DNA of 64,000 nt, taken from positions 744,001 through 808,000 of the forward strand of contig NZ_JAFEVL010000048.1 in NCBI RefSeq assembly GCF_016901135.1. The letters run 5' to 3'. The first letter of the stretch is position 1, and each line of letters begins with the position of its first letter. The notes beneath the pieces are model-generated. The model ran no database searches. It saw only the letters and a list, made by a program, of their open reading frames with translations, and was not told the DNA's origin. This DNA is from Martinezella lusitana. Lineage in GTDB: Bacteria; Pseudomonadota; Alphaproteobacteria; Rhizobiales; Rhizobiaceae. Position numbers and translations under genes: made by a program. Below are positions 44,795 to 53,043 of the stretch, piece after piece.

Positions 44795-45583
44795 ATGCAA
44801 AAATCCATGGGCGAACGACTGAAGACCGCGCGCGAAGCCGCAAATTATCCATCAGCCACAAAGGCGGCAGAAGCGCTCGGCGTAAGCCTTTCCACCTACC
44901 GGGCGCATGAAAACGGCCAGAACGAATTCAACGCCGAGATCGCTAACCGCTATGCCAAGAAATTCGGCACGACGGCAGCCTATCTCCTGACCGGCGAAGG
45001 GCCGCGCAAAGTGGCCCGCTCGGTGCCGAACATGGTCACCTCCTTCGATCCCGACGAGCAATACAACGAGGGATTCGCTGAAGATAACGATGAGCTCAGC
45101 TACAGCCGTGAGCATTGGCAGCCGCAGATCGCAGGCGCAACGCCGGAAGTGGATGTCAAGCTGGGCGCCGGCAGCGGCATTGTCGGCGAAGTCATCAACC
45201 TGCCCGTCGGCTCCGGGAATGTCGCCGGCCATAAGATCGTTGCGGAATGGCTGATTCCCGCGGGGTATTTGCGCAACGAGGCGAAAGCTTCGCCAAACCA
45301 TACTATCATCATGGAGGTGATCGGCGACTCCATGCAGTCTACATATATGCCGGGAGATCGTGTCATCGTCGATCTCTCCCAGAACCAGATGACGACCGAT
45401 ACCGTCTACGCCATCAGCGACGGCTATTCCGAACCGCAGATCAAGCGTCTCCAGCGCGTGCCCTTCACGCATCCGAGCCAGGTGAAAATCATTTCGGACA
45501 ATCCGGCGCTGGAAACATTCACTGTCGAACTGGAACGACTGACGATCATCGGCCGCATCTGCGGACATATTGCCCGGAAGTAG
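44795..45583 (+). CDS. CI-like phage repressor (XRE HTH plus S24 peptidase)
   Basis: Protein of 262 aa. The N-terminal XRE domain (residues ~3-65: TKAAEALGVSLSTYRAHENG) binds the operators; the C-terminal LexA-like S24 domain carries the Ser of VIGDSMQST (~178) and the Lys of EPQIKRLQRV (~216), the spacing seen in self-cleaving repressors. A linker of ~60 residues rich in Asp, Glu and Asn lies between. The intact dyad suggests it can still respond to RecA and DNA damage. ATG 44795 has little ribosome site and a leader of only ~25 nt; ATG 44807 is possible. Confidence 0.9.
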   Translation: MQKSMGERLKTAREAANYPSATKAAEALGVSLSTYRAHENGQNEFNAEIANRYAKKFGTTAAYLLTGEGPRKVARSVPNMVTSFDPDEQYNEGFAEDNDELSYSREHWQPQIAGATPEVDVKLGAGSGIVGEVINLPVGSGNVAGHKIVAEWLIPAGYLRNEAKASPNHTIIMEVIGDSMQSTYMPGDRVIVDLSQNQMTTDTVYAISDGYSEPQIKRLQRVPFTHPSQVKIISDNPALETFTVELERLTIIGRICGHIARK

Positions 45584-45692
45584 CAAGCCTACCTTTCCTC
45601 CTTCCGCACACCTCACCAAACCTGTGACTTTTGCTGGATATGTCGGCTGTCATAGGCCTCAAACACTTTTAGTGTCATTCTTGATCTAAATA

Positions 45693-45711
45693 AACATAAA
45701 TAATGTTGACA
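45693..45711. promoter_or_regulatory. Third repressor operator with overlapping -35 element
   Basis: AACAT-AAATA-ATGTT (45693-45707) is the same 15-nt operator as at 44724-44771, and its right half runs into TTGACA (45706-45711), a good -35. A -10 is weak (CAATTT at 45729). It likely controls rightward early genes starting at 45864. Confidence 0.6.
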
Positions 45712-45863
45712 TATATCGTGTTGAATGGCAATTTCTCAGTAAGAGCCGATTGGCACTGAAAGGAATGAGCCCGCGCAAGCGTTAAAACCTTGCACGAAGT
45801 CAGCGAAACCGGACAGGCCATGGATGTGGAAGCCGGAAGCATGCTGAAAGGAAAGTGCCGTTA

Positions 45864-45974
45864 ATGCCCACTAAGCCCAACACTACTGCGACGGATCTGG
45901 CGGATACCGTGACGATAGACAACAGCAAAATAGGACGTGTGCCCTCCACGCCAATTGCGAAGGCAGCAGAATGA
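45864..45974 (+). CDS. 36-aa peptide gene, coupled to the next gene
   Basis: Frame of 36 codons beginning MPTKPNTTATDLADTV and ending IAKAAE. AAAGGAAA lies ~11 nt upstream. The TGA overlaps the next gene's start (ATGA at 45971), and a preceding 14-codon frame (45820-45864) ends in TAATG at its own start, so a chain of coupled small frames follows the operator at 45693. Function unknown. Confidence 0.45.
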   Translation: MPTKPNTTATDLADTVTIDNSKIGRVPSTPIAKAAE

Positions 45975-46357
45975 CAATGCACACCGATATGTTCTCCTGC
46001 GAATACTCGTTCGATGAGCTGAGCATTCGCCTCTGCGATCGCTGGGAAACCGGATTGCTGCTCTATGGGCGCGCCGAGTTGACATCGGCGGGCGCTGATT
46101 ACGAGGATGAGTTTTACGTCTCCGCAATCCGCTTGGATGGCGGGGCGAGACTGGCAAGGCCAAACGTGCTGAACGGCACAAGCAATTTCGAGTCCGAACT
46201 GTTTCGACGGATAGCTGCGGTCATAGAAGACGAAAAGACACATGCCGGCCGTCATGCCGCCGAGCTTTTCGCCAGTGAATTGGAGCAATCCAGGGAAACC
46301 GATTATGATCACGTCTACAAGGTCGAGCGGGAAGGAATCCTGGAGTCGCTGGCCTGA
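45971..46357 (+). CDS. Phage-associated hypothetical protein
   Basis: Acidic protein of 128 aa with no named family: FSCEYSFDELSIRLCDRWETGLLLYG, then DEFYVSAIRLDGGARLARP, and a helical Glu-rich C-terminus. Coupled by ATGA to the small frame before it and placed rightward of the repressor operator, so it is probably part of the rightward early operon. No integrase or replication gene follows. Confidence 0.55.
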   Translation: MTMHTDMFSCEYSFDELSIRLCDRWETGLLLYGRAELTSAGADYEDEFYVSAIRLDGGARLARPNVLNGTSNFESELFRRIAAVIEDEKTHAGRHAAELFASELEQSRETDYDHVYKVEREGILESLA

Positions 46358-46411
46358 TGCACATTGAAGTCGGCGCTTTCACACCGAAATCAACCCGAAA
46401 CGGAGGCTGCT

Positions 46412-46813
46412 ATGGCCACGGAAGTTCCGCTGCGCGAGCGTGAAGAAATTCGCATGCTCGAGGAGAAACTGCATCGTCCGGAAATCCGCCAGTCGCCGGA
46501 AGCAGTGGCGGAACTTCTGGCGGAAGGGTTCCTCGAATTCGGCAGTTTGGGAACGATCTATGACAATAGAGACGAACTCATCGCGTGGATGGCGGAGGAG
46601 AAGGCGGATAAACCTTCTGCATTGGTCACCGCCTGCGATTATGCTTTTCGATCGATTTCACCCGATGCAGTCCTGGTGACATATCGGGCCGTTCGGCCAC
46701 CAAAAGATGGTGAACCGCCGCGGCATGTCCTGCGCAGTTCGATCTGGCAGCGCATCGATGGCAGGTGGCAGATGATATTTCATCAAGGCACCGTCACCGC
46801 CCCATCGGTTTAG
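46412..46813 (+). CDS. DUF4440/SnoaL-like (NTF2 fold) protein
   Basis: Protein of 133 aa with the NTF2-like cone fold pattern: LREREEIRMLEEKLHRPEIR helix, LLAEGFLEFGSLGTIYDNRDELIAW, and the closing RSSIWQRIDGRWQMIFHQGT typical of DUF4440. GGAGG is 6 nt before ATG 46412. The family includes isomerases, cyclases and proteins of unknown role. It converges on the response-regulator gene, 14 nt apart. Confidence 0.75.
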   Translation: MATEVPLREREEIRMLEEKLHRPEIRQSPEAVAELLAEGFLEFGSLGTIYDNRDELIAWMAEEKADKPSALVTACDYAFRSISPDAVLVTYRAVRPPKDGEPPRHVLRSSIWQRIDGRWQMIFHQGTVTAPSV

Positions 46814-46827
46814 CGAAGAGACCGAGA

Positions 46828-47490
46828 CTAACGCTGCCAGGGTGCCACACCATTACCCCGGCGGTCGACACTGGCTTCGGTCAATCCGAGACTATCGGCC
46901 ATTCGAATGAGATCGGCCACGGAGTCGGCCCGCATCTTGCGCATGGCCTGACCACGATGGACCTTCACGGTGACCTCGCTCAGGCCGATCTCAGCGGCGA
47001 TCTGCTTGTTCAGAAGGCCGCGCGCTACAAGCGCCATGACCTCGCGTTCACGTGATGTGAGCGTCGAAAGGCGTTCCTGAAGATCGACGGCTGCGGCTTC
47101 CTTCCGAAGTCGTGCCCGATCGATTTCGAGAGCCTGCCGGATGGCGTCGAGAAGATCCTGCTCGCGGAACGGCTTCAGGAGAAACTCCACCGCGCCAGCC
47201 TTCATCGCCCTGACGGACATCGGCACATCGCCGTGTCCGGTGAGGAAGATGATGGGCGTCAGATAGCCTGTCTTCGCGAGCTCGTCCTGAAAATCGAGGC
47301 CACTCGCATCCGGCATCCGGACATCGAGGACAATGCAGGCCGGGCCGACCGAACGAGGGTGCGAAAGGAAATCACGCGGCGAGGCAAAGCCACGCGTATC
47401 GTAGCCGACCGAGCGTAGGAGGCTGTCGAGCCCGTCTCGCACGGACGCATCGTCGTCGATCACATAAACGGCTGATCGCTGCTCTTCCAT
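46828..47490 (-). CDS. FixJ-family response regulator
   Basis: DNA-binding response regulator of 220 aa. Receiver domain at residues 1-~125 with acidic pocket YVIDDDASVRDG, phospho-Asp in IVLDVRMPDASG, Thr in FLTGHGD and Lys in FLLKPFREQ. LuxR/FixJ-type HTH at ~140-200 (LTSREREVMALVARGLLNKQ, LSEVTVKVHRGQAMRKM). It starts 3 nt after the stop of the sensor kinase gene, so they form a pair. Targets are unknown; this subfamily (TodT/TtrR/FixJ-like) often answers to redox, aromatic or C4 signals. Confidence 0.9.
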   Translation of the reverse strand: MEEQRSAVYVIDDDASVRDGLDSLLRSVGYDTRGFASPRDFLSHPRSVGPACIVLDVRMPDASGLDFQDELAKTGYLTPIIFLTGHGDVPMSVRAMKAGAVEFLLKPFREQDLLDAIRQALEIDRARLRKEAAAVDLQERLSTLTSREREVMALVARGLLNKQIAAEIGLSEVTVKVHRGQAMRKMRADSVADLIRMADSLGLTEASVDRRGNGVAPWQR

Positions 47491-47493
47491 GCC

Positions 47494-48558
47494 CTACCCT
47501 CTCGCCTTCGCATCCAACGGCAAGGTGAAGCCGAAAACGGTTCCATGCGGGAAATTCGGCGCCGCATAGACGGTACCACCATGTGCCTCGATGATCGACC
47601 GACTGATCGCCAACCCCATTCCCATGCCGTTCGGCTTGGTCGTATAGAAAGCGTCGAATATCCTGTCGAGCGTCGCCGACGGCACGCCGATACCAGAATC
47701 ACGCACACTGACTGTGATCTTGCTTTCATCGGCGGCGGCACTGACAAGCAGTTCACGCGCCTCTGCATCGACTTCAGTCAGAGCCTCGGTTGCATTCATA
47801 ATAAGATTGAGGATGACCTGCTGGAACTGTACACGATCGCCGGCGACCAACGGCAGATCGCTCGCAAGCTCAGTGCGAAGAAGTATCTGGCTCTTCCGGA
47901 TCTCGCTGCGAACGAGTTCCAATACGTCCACAATCGCCTCGCTCAGGTCGATCATATCGCGCGACGGAACCGACCGCGCCACAAGTCCGCGAACGCGGCC
48001 GATGACATCGCCTGCCCGCCCGGCATCCATGACGATCCGCTCGATCGCGCGCCTCGCCTCATCCTGATCTGCGGGCGTTGCCGAAAGCCATCGGAGCGCG
48101 GCGTTGCCGTTGGCCGCTATCGCCGTAATCGGTTGACTGACCTCGTGCGCGATGGCTGTGCCGAGTTCGCCCACGATCATGAGGCGCGACATTCGCGCAA
48201 GCTCGGATTGCGCTAGCCTCGCTCTTGCATCAAGCCTCTCGATCCTGATCGCCAGATAGGTCGTCGCCCCGATGGCGAGCAGGCTGAGCGTGCTATTGAT
48301 CAGACCCGCCTGCGAGGCCCCGTGACGCGTCAGGAAGTAACTCACGACCGTAAGGACGGCACATGCAACACCCACGAACGCGATCGCTCCCGTTCGCTCG
48401 GAATAAACCGATAGCAGGATCACCGAGACGTACAGAACGGCAAACGCGATCTCCAAATCGGTGACCGTGTCGCCAATAAAGATAAGACCGGCAAGGATCG
48501 CGATGCCGAGCCAGAGGAATGGCATTTCGAGAAGATACTTCAGAAACTCGCGCCTCAT
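47494..48558 (-). CDS. Membrane sensor histidine kinase
   Basis: Protein of 354 aa. Four or five N-terminal membrane helices (residues ~8-110, no large periplasmic loop) suggest sensing within the membrane. The kinase core follows: phospho-His in GTAIAHEVSQPITAI, N box NLIMNATEAL, G1 VRDSGIGVP, F box FDAFYTTKPNGMGMGLAISRS and G2 region. The AHEVSQP pattern matches FixL/DctB-type kinases partnered with FixJ-like regulators. ATG 48558 is chosen since the earlier frame to 48624 adds a Cys-rich stretch with no ribosome site. Confidence 0.87.
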   Translation of the reverse strand: MRREFLKYLLEMPFLWLGIAILAGLIFIGDTVTDLEIAFAVLYVSVILLSVYSERTGAIAFVGVACAVLTVVSYFLTRHGASQAGLINSTLSLLAIGATTYLAIRIERLDARARLAQSELARMSRLMIVGELGTAIAHEVSQPITAIAANGNAALRWLSATPADQDEARRAIERIVMDAGRAGDVIGRVRGLVARSVPSRDMIDLSEAIVDVLELVRSEIRKSQILLRTELASDLPLVAGDRVQFQQVILNLIMNATEALTEVDAEARELLVSAAADESKITVSVRDSGIGVPSATLDRIFDAFYTTKPNGMGMGLAISRSIIEAHGGTVYAAPNFPHGTVFGFTLPLDAKARG

Positions 48559-48675
48559 GCCTTTCGCCCCCGCATCAGCGTTTCCGGCACATTGCGTGCA
48601 GGAGTGGCAAACTGCCTGACCCAAAGTCCGAAAACAACCGCGGTCTTCGCCGTGCCCAGATTGAGCGTCATTTGA

Positions 48676-49038
48676 TCATGTACGACGGTCATGATTGTCG
48701 TTCCCGGCATAGTGGTTGCAAAAACGGCGGCGGTGCCGGCGCCTGAGGATGGCGAGGCTTGCTCTGTTCAGACGAGCTGTGGCGCGAAGCAGCATGCGTG
48801 CAAGATTTGCGGACAAAAACCCCTGAAAGAACAGATGGATAGTCCATCTCATGAGCCAATGCGCGCCCCAAAGAAGCGCCAGCATGCCTGCCAGTCCGGC
48901 ATAGTCTTTCAAGCGCGCTCGCTTGCCGAAATACCCTCGCACTTTAGGAGATTGGTGCTTCCTGTTGCTGGGTTTGTTTTGGTTCTGCCTGCTGAGAGCC
49001 TCGAGCAGGCGACCAAGTTCTTCGTTGTCCCTGGGCAT
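48676..49038 (-). CDS. Possible small membrane protein, uncertain
   Basis: Frame of about 120 codons: polar, Asn/Gln-rich N-terminus (NEELGRLLEALSRQNQNKP), one long hydrophobic region (LAGMLALLWGAHWLMRWTIHL) and an Arg-rich tail. It sits alone between the kinase and the ABC ATPase gene on the same strand. No ribosome site of note and no known family; may be non-coding. Confidence 0.3.
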   Translation of the reverse strand: MPRDNEELGRLLEALSRQNQNKPSNRKHQSPKVRGYFGKRARLKDYAGLAGMLALLWGAHWLMRWTIHLFFQGFLSANLARMLLRATARLNRASLAILRRRHRRRFCNHYAGNDNHDRRT

Positions 49039-49208
49039 GACAATCCGTCCCGCAACCAAGCAAGTCGCGGGAGCACAGGGATCGACGATCCGATCGGAAC
49101 CCTGTGCGTTATGCCGTGCCTCGGGTGCTTATCAAATTCGAAAATGTTTCTTGGTTGGCCGCTGCCTTATCGGCAGCGACCCTTCAGGATCCAACCCGAT
49201 TGCGTGTA

Positions 49209-50540
49209 TCAACTTGGGTTCTCCAGCGTGAAGAGATCAGCATTTTCGTCATAGGCGAAGTATTCGGCATAGCGCGCCCAGTTCGTCACGGCTTTGAGAG
49301 TGATATCGGCATAATCCTCCGACATGTAATCTTCGAGCTCGTCACGAAAGCGCCGCGCCGGCGCGCGATGTGTCGGCCGCTCATCCAGAACGCGGCGGAT
49401 ATGAGCGGCAAGCGGCACATAGGTTGCCAGATGCTGCTCGAAGAGCCGCTTGCGCTCGTCGATATCGCTGTCGGAAAAACGCAGACCCGGCGCCGTCAAC
49501 TTGATGTCGCCTCCTTCAAGATCTGCGAAACGCAGAAGCTGCAGGGTTTCCGCCACCGGAAAGAGATCATCGATGCCGAGATGCAGGTGTGTCGCCAGCG
49601 GCGGCAAGTCGGCCTGCCCACGATAGGGCTCGGCCGCCACCGTCTCGATCAGGCCGGACATCAGGTTGGTCGACACGCGCGGCAGCGCCATGGCGATGCC
49701 CGTACCCGGGAACAAGCCGTCACGCGTCGGCGCACCGGTTTTTGCCGTCATCCGGGCATAGATGTCCTCGACCAGCATACGAAATGCGGGATCGAGACGA
49801 TTGCGCGGCTGCGGCAACTCCACCCGGATTTCAGCGATGACACGGCCGGGGTTCGATCCGAAGATCAGAATGCGGTCGCACATCAACACCGCTTCCTCGA
49901 TGTTGTGGGTCACCATCAGGACCGACTCGATCGGCATCCGGCCCTCGCACCACAGGTCGAGAAGGTCGGTGCGAAGCGTTTCCGCGGTCAACACGTCGAG
50001 TGCGGAGAACGGCTCATCCATCAGCAGCACCTTCGGACGAACGACAAGCGCCCGGGCAAGACCGACACGCTGACGCATGCCTCCAGACAGCTCCTTGGGA
50101 TAGGCGCTTTCGAAGCCATCGAGACCGATCAGGTCGATGGCCGCCAGCGCACGCTTGCGGCGCTCCGATGATGCAACCCCTTGGGCTTCCAGGCCAAGCT
50201 CGACATTCTGCAACACGGTCAACCAGGGAAACAGGGCGAAGCTCTGGAAGACAACGGCAACACCGGAATTGGGACCGGTCACCGGCATGCCTTCGAAGGT
50301 GATCTCACCCTTGCTTGGGCGGATGAGGCCGGCGATGGCGCGCAGCAGCGTCGACTTGCCCGAGCCGGAACGGCCAAGCAGCCCGACAATTTCATTGGGA
50401 TAGAGCTGAAGATCGACATTTTCAAGCACGACCAGCGAGCCCGAAGCCCCCTTGTCGTAGGTCTGGCAGACCTGTTTGGCCAGCACCAGCGGCGAGCTCT
50501 TTGCGATGTCGGCCTTCTTGGAGATGACAGCGTTTTCCAT
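49209..50540 (-). CDS. ABC transporter ATP-binding protein with C-terminal AAA-associated domain
   Basis: ATPase of 443 aa in the nitrate/sulfonate/taurine (NitT/TauT) style: Walker A GLLGRSGSGKST near residue 56, Q-loop VFQSFALFPW, signature LSGGMRQRVGLARA, Walker B VLLMDEPFSALD. Residues ~290-440 form the extra AAA-associated domain (LIETVAAEPYRGQADLPPL to DELEDYMSEDYADITLKAV), which is found only in some members and may be regulatory. It follows the double permease gene by 21 nt. No periplasmic binding protein is encoded nearby, so the substrate is unknown. Confidence 0.88.
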   Translation of the reverse strand: MENAVISKKADIAKSSPLVLAKQVCQTYDKGASGSLVVLENVDLQLYPNEIVGLLGRSGSGKSTLLRAIAGLIRPSKGEITFEGMPVTGPNSGVAVVFQSFALFPWLTVLQNVELGLEAQGVASSERRKRALAAIDLIGLDGFESAYPKELSGGMRQRVGLARALVVRPKVLLMDEPFSALDVLTAETLRTDLLDLWCEGRMPIESVLMVTHNIEEAVLMCDRILIFGSNPGRVIAEIRVELPQPRNRLDPAFRMLVEDIYARMTAKTGAPTRDGLFPGTGIAMALPRVSTNLMSGLIETVAAEPYRGQADLPPLATHLHLGIDDLFPVAETLQLLRFADLEGGDIKLTAPGLRFSDSDIDERKRLFEQHLATYVPLAAHIRRVLDERPTHRAPARRFRDELEDYMSEDYADITLKAVTNWARYAEYFAYDENADLFTLENPS

Positions 50541-50561
50541 GTTCGGTTCTCCGATATGTGA

Positions 50562-52322
50562 TTAGTCGAGACGCAGGCGGCGTTCAGCGAAGACGTAGAG
50601 CGGCCGCCAGAGTGTTCTGTTGAAGAGGGTGACGAAGACCGACATGACGACGATGCCGAGGATTACCCGCGGAAAGTCGCCCGCTTCCGTCGCCTTCGCG
50701 ATGTATGAACCAAGCCCGAAAGCTTCGAGCTTCGTGTTCCCCCAGCTTGCCAGTTCAGCGACGATGCTCGCATTCCACGAGCCGCCCGAGGCCGTCAGCG
50801 CTCCGGTGACGTAGTAAGGAAATATTCCTGGCAGTATCGCGCGCCGCCACCAGGTCCATGAGCGCAGCCTGTAGACCGAGGAAGCCTCCCGGAGATCGGT
50901 GGGGAAGGCGCTTGCCCCGGCGATCACGTTGAAGAGGATGTACCATTGCGTGCCCAGCACCATGAGCGGCGACAGCCAGATGTCGGGGTTGGCACCCGTT
51001 GCAACGATTGCGATCACAGCAACAGGAAAGAGCACGTTCGCCGGAAATGCGGCCAGGAACTGAGCCACGGGTTGAACACGCTCTGCAACAGCCGGCCGAA
51101 GACCGATCCAGACGCCAAGCGGAACCCAGATCACACTAGCCACGGCTATCAAGACAACCACGCGGATCAGGGTGACGAAGCCGCCGGCAAAAGCGATCCC
51201 GACGTCGTTCCACGACAGCGTCTGACTGAGATAGGATACGGCGCTCCAGACACTCCAGGCACCGACGACAGCGATCAGGGCGAGCCAGCCATAATCGATG
51301 ACCTGCGTAATCGGGCGCCGTCTGCCTTGCCTGCGGCCAACCATTGTCGACCTGGGCCGCAGTCGGATGAGCATCAGGCGGCCCCAGATGGCGGCAAAGG
51401 GTGCGGTTACGTGCTTCAGAAGACGCGTGCGGCGGACCAACGAATAGACCCAGGACCGTGGCTTCTCCTGCCCCGCCGTCTGCTCGAAGCGGAATTTGTC
51501 TGCCCAGGCGACGATCGGCCGGAAGAGCAGCTGATCGTAGAGCAGGATCACGATCCCCATGGCAAGAACGGCCCAGCCGACGGCGGCAAAATCCTGCTTG
51601 TCGATGGCAAGTGCGAGCCAGGAGCCAAGTCCGGGAAGCTGCACGGTGGTATTGCCGACGGTAATCGCCTCCGAAGCAACCACGAAGAACCAGCCGCCGG
51701 ACATCGACATCATCGTGTTCCATATAAGACCGGGCGCCGCGAACGGTGCCTCCAGCCGCCAAAAGCGTTGCCAGGTGGAGAGACCGAATCCACGGCTAAC
51801 TTCATCGAGGTCGCGCGGCACCGTCCGCAGCGACTGATAGAAGGAAAAGGCCATGTTCCATGCCTGGCTGGTGAAGATCGCAAAGATTGACGCGCACTCC
51901 GCACCGAGCTGGCTTCCGGGAAACAATCCCATGAAGAATGTGACGGTGAAGGTCAGGAAGCCGAGCACCGGAACCGACTGCAATATGTCGAGGGCCGGAA
52001 TGATGATCGTTTCGGCGCGGCGGCTCTTCGCGGCAAGCGTGGCGACGACGAAGGTAAAAACGAGCGAGGCGACGATCGCGGCCAGCATGCGCAATGTCGT
52101 GCGTAACGCATATTCAGGCAGATAGGCGGGGTCGAGCGTGAGCGACGCGGTGGCAAGCCCCGACAGCGGCGCCCGCATTTCGGCGACGCCGTGAAGCGCA
52201 AGAAACGCGACTGCGACAATAAAAGCGAACGCAGCAAGGTCGTAGCCGTTCGGCAGTATGCGGGCGCCGGCGAGCGCGGCAACGGCGCTGCGCTCCCGCC
52301 GATCATTGGGAAGGAAGACCAT
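50562..52322 (-). CDS. Double-length ABC transporter permease (two fused permease domains)
   Basis: Membrane protein of 586 aa with two permease halves, each with its own EAA loop: RDLDEVSRGFGLSTWQRFWR near residue 190 and TDLREASSVYRLRSWTWWRR near 480. A basic linker (residues ~300-350, Arg-rich) joins them. A single polypeptide thus replaces the usual permease dimer. ATG 52322 has AAGGGA 7 nt upstream; an earlier in-frame start at 52361 lacks this. With the ATPase next door it makes a full translocator but no binding protein is present. Confidence 0.87.
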   Translation of the reverse strand: MVFLPNDRRERSAVAALAGARILPNGYDLAAFAFIVAVAFLALHGVAEMRAPLSGLATASLTLDPAYLPEYALRTTLRMLAAIVASLVFTFVVATLAAKSRRAETIIIPALDILQSVPVLGFLTFTVTFFMGLFPGSQLGAECASIFAIFTSQAWNMAFSFYQSLRTVPRDLDEVSRGFGLSTWQRFWRLEAPFAAPGLIWNTMMSMSGGWFFVVASEAITVGNTTVQLPGLGSWLALAIDKQDFAAVGWAVLAMGIVILLYDQLLFRPIVAWADKFRFEQTAGQEKPRSWVYSLVRRTRLLKHVTAPFAAIWGRLMLIRLRPRSTMVGRRQGRRRPITQVIDYGWLALIAVVGAWSVWSAVSYLSQTLSWNDVGIAFAGGFVTLIRVVVLIAVASVIWVPLGVWIGLRPAVAERVQPVAQFLAAFPANVLFPVAVIAIVATGANPDIWLSPLMVLGTQWYILFNVIAGASAFPTDLREASSVYRLRSWTWWRRAILPGIFPYYVTGALTASGGSWNASIVAELASWGNTKLEAFGLGSYIAKATEAGDFPRVILGIVVMSVFVTLFNRTLWRPLYVFAERRLRLD

Positions 52323-52427
52323 GTGTAATCCCTTGAAAACAAGAGGTCGCGAATGACGCATGTCGGTGGCACCACATTCGCGGGGCCTGGGACATGCGCG
52401 TTAAAGCAAGAATTCGGGAAAGCGGGC

Positions 52428-52658
52428 CTATGCCGCTCGACGACTGCCGTCCTCGTCGGGGGCAGCTCCGCGCTCGGTCGTCCAGAAGCACTCCAATTTC
52501 CCGCTGCGAGGATTGGTGTGCCAGACGGCAATCATGCGTGGGCGCTGAGCGATCACCGCCCGATCAGACCTCGGCGCGCCGTTCATAGCGGGCAGGATCT
52601 GCAAGGCGGAAAATTTGGATGCGGACGTCCGTCCGCGGAAAAGAATGATGTTGTTCAT
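52428..52658 (-). CDS. Small hypothetical protein
   Basis: Protein of 76 aa behind a good ribosome site (GAGGTGAGCC before ATG 52658). The start MNNIILFRGRTSASKFSAL and the C-terminal AVWHTNPRSGKLECFWTTER look like a compact conserved fold with Trp and Cys; the tail is acidic then basic. I do not recognise a named family. It lies 106 nt upstream of the double permease on the same strand. Confidence 0.6.
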   Translation of the reverse strand: MNNIILFRGRTSASKFSALQILPAMNGAPRSDRAVIAQRPRMIAVWHTNPRSGKLECFWTTERGAAPDEDGSRRAA

Positions 52659-53043
52659 GGCTCACCTCGTCGGTCCGCTTATCGACGGATCCGGATGGCG
52701 AGCCGGACAGGCTATGCCCGACCGATGCCCGCCCGGCGGATGCCGGTAGCGGTCCAGGTTGTTGCGATGACCGTCCGGATGCGGCTCGAAACCGCAGCCG
52801 GACAGCGACTAGGGTAGCTGTCCATTTGTCTCTTGATCAGTTGTTTCGTCAGCCTTCGCATTGTGTTGCGCAGGCAGGAACGTCTTGTCACAACCACCGG
52901 GAGGGATCAATCAGGCGATGGTGCAGCGCCATTACACCAAGGTATAACCCTCGGGATTTCGTAGCCCGTAAGCTCTGTTGCCAATGATAAAAAACTGTGC
53001 CCACGAAAGCAGTTAGGAAGCGTCCTGAAGTCGGGCTTCAACC
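52659..53043. other. Intergenic region with a long GC-rich hairpin
   Basis: No credible gene in 385 nt. An inverted repeat GTCCGG-AT-GCGG (52773-52784) with CCGC-AG-CCGGAC (52792-52803) can fold into a 10-bp stem with an internal mismatch and a 7-nt loop. The segment also has several CCGGA copies. It might be part of a small RNA or a terminator without T-run. No YcaO fragment was found here. Confidence 0.35.

Larger units (their letters stand above)
37832..46357. mobile_element. Decayed prophage remnant
   Basis: A cluster of phage-type genes: DUF2213-holin fusion, portal, large and small terminase, early small genes, and a CI/S24 repressor with paired operators. Head, tail and lysis enzymes and any integrase are missing, so it cannot make particles alone. 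Borders are approximate: no attL/attR repeat or tRNA target could be recognised. The left border is set at the last phage gene, the right border after the early genes at 45864-46357. A methyltransferase gene of non-phage type sits inside on the opposite strand. Confidence 0.8.

Noticed and set aside
45820..45864. 14-codon leader frame before the 36-codon gene
   Set aside because: The overlap TAATG is suggestive, but the frame is too short to list as a gene without expression data.
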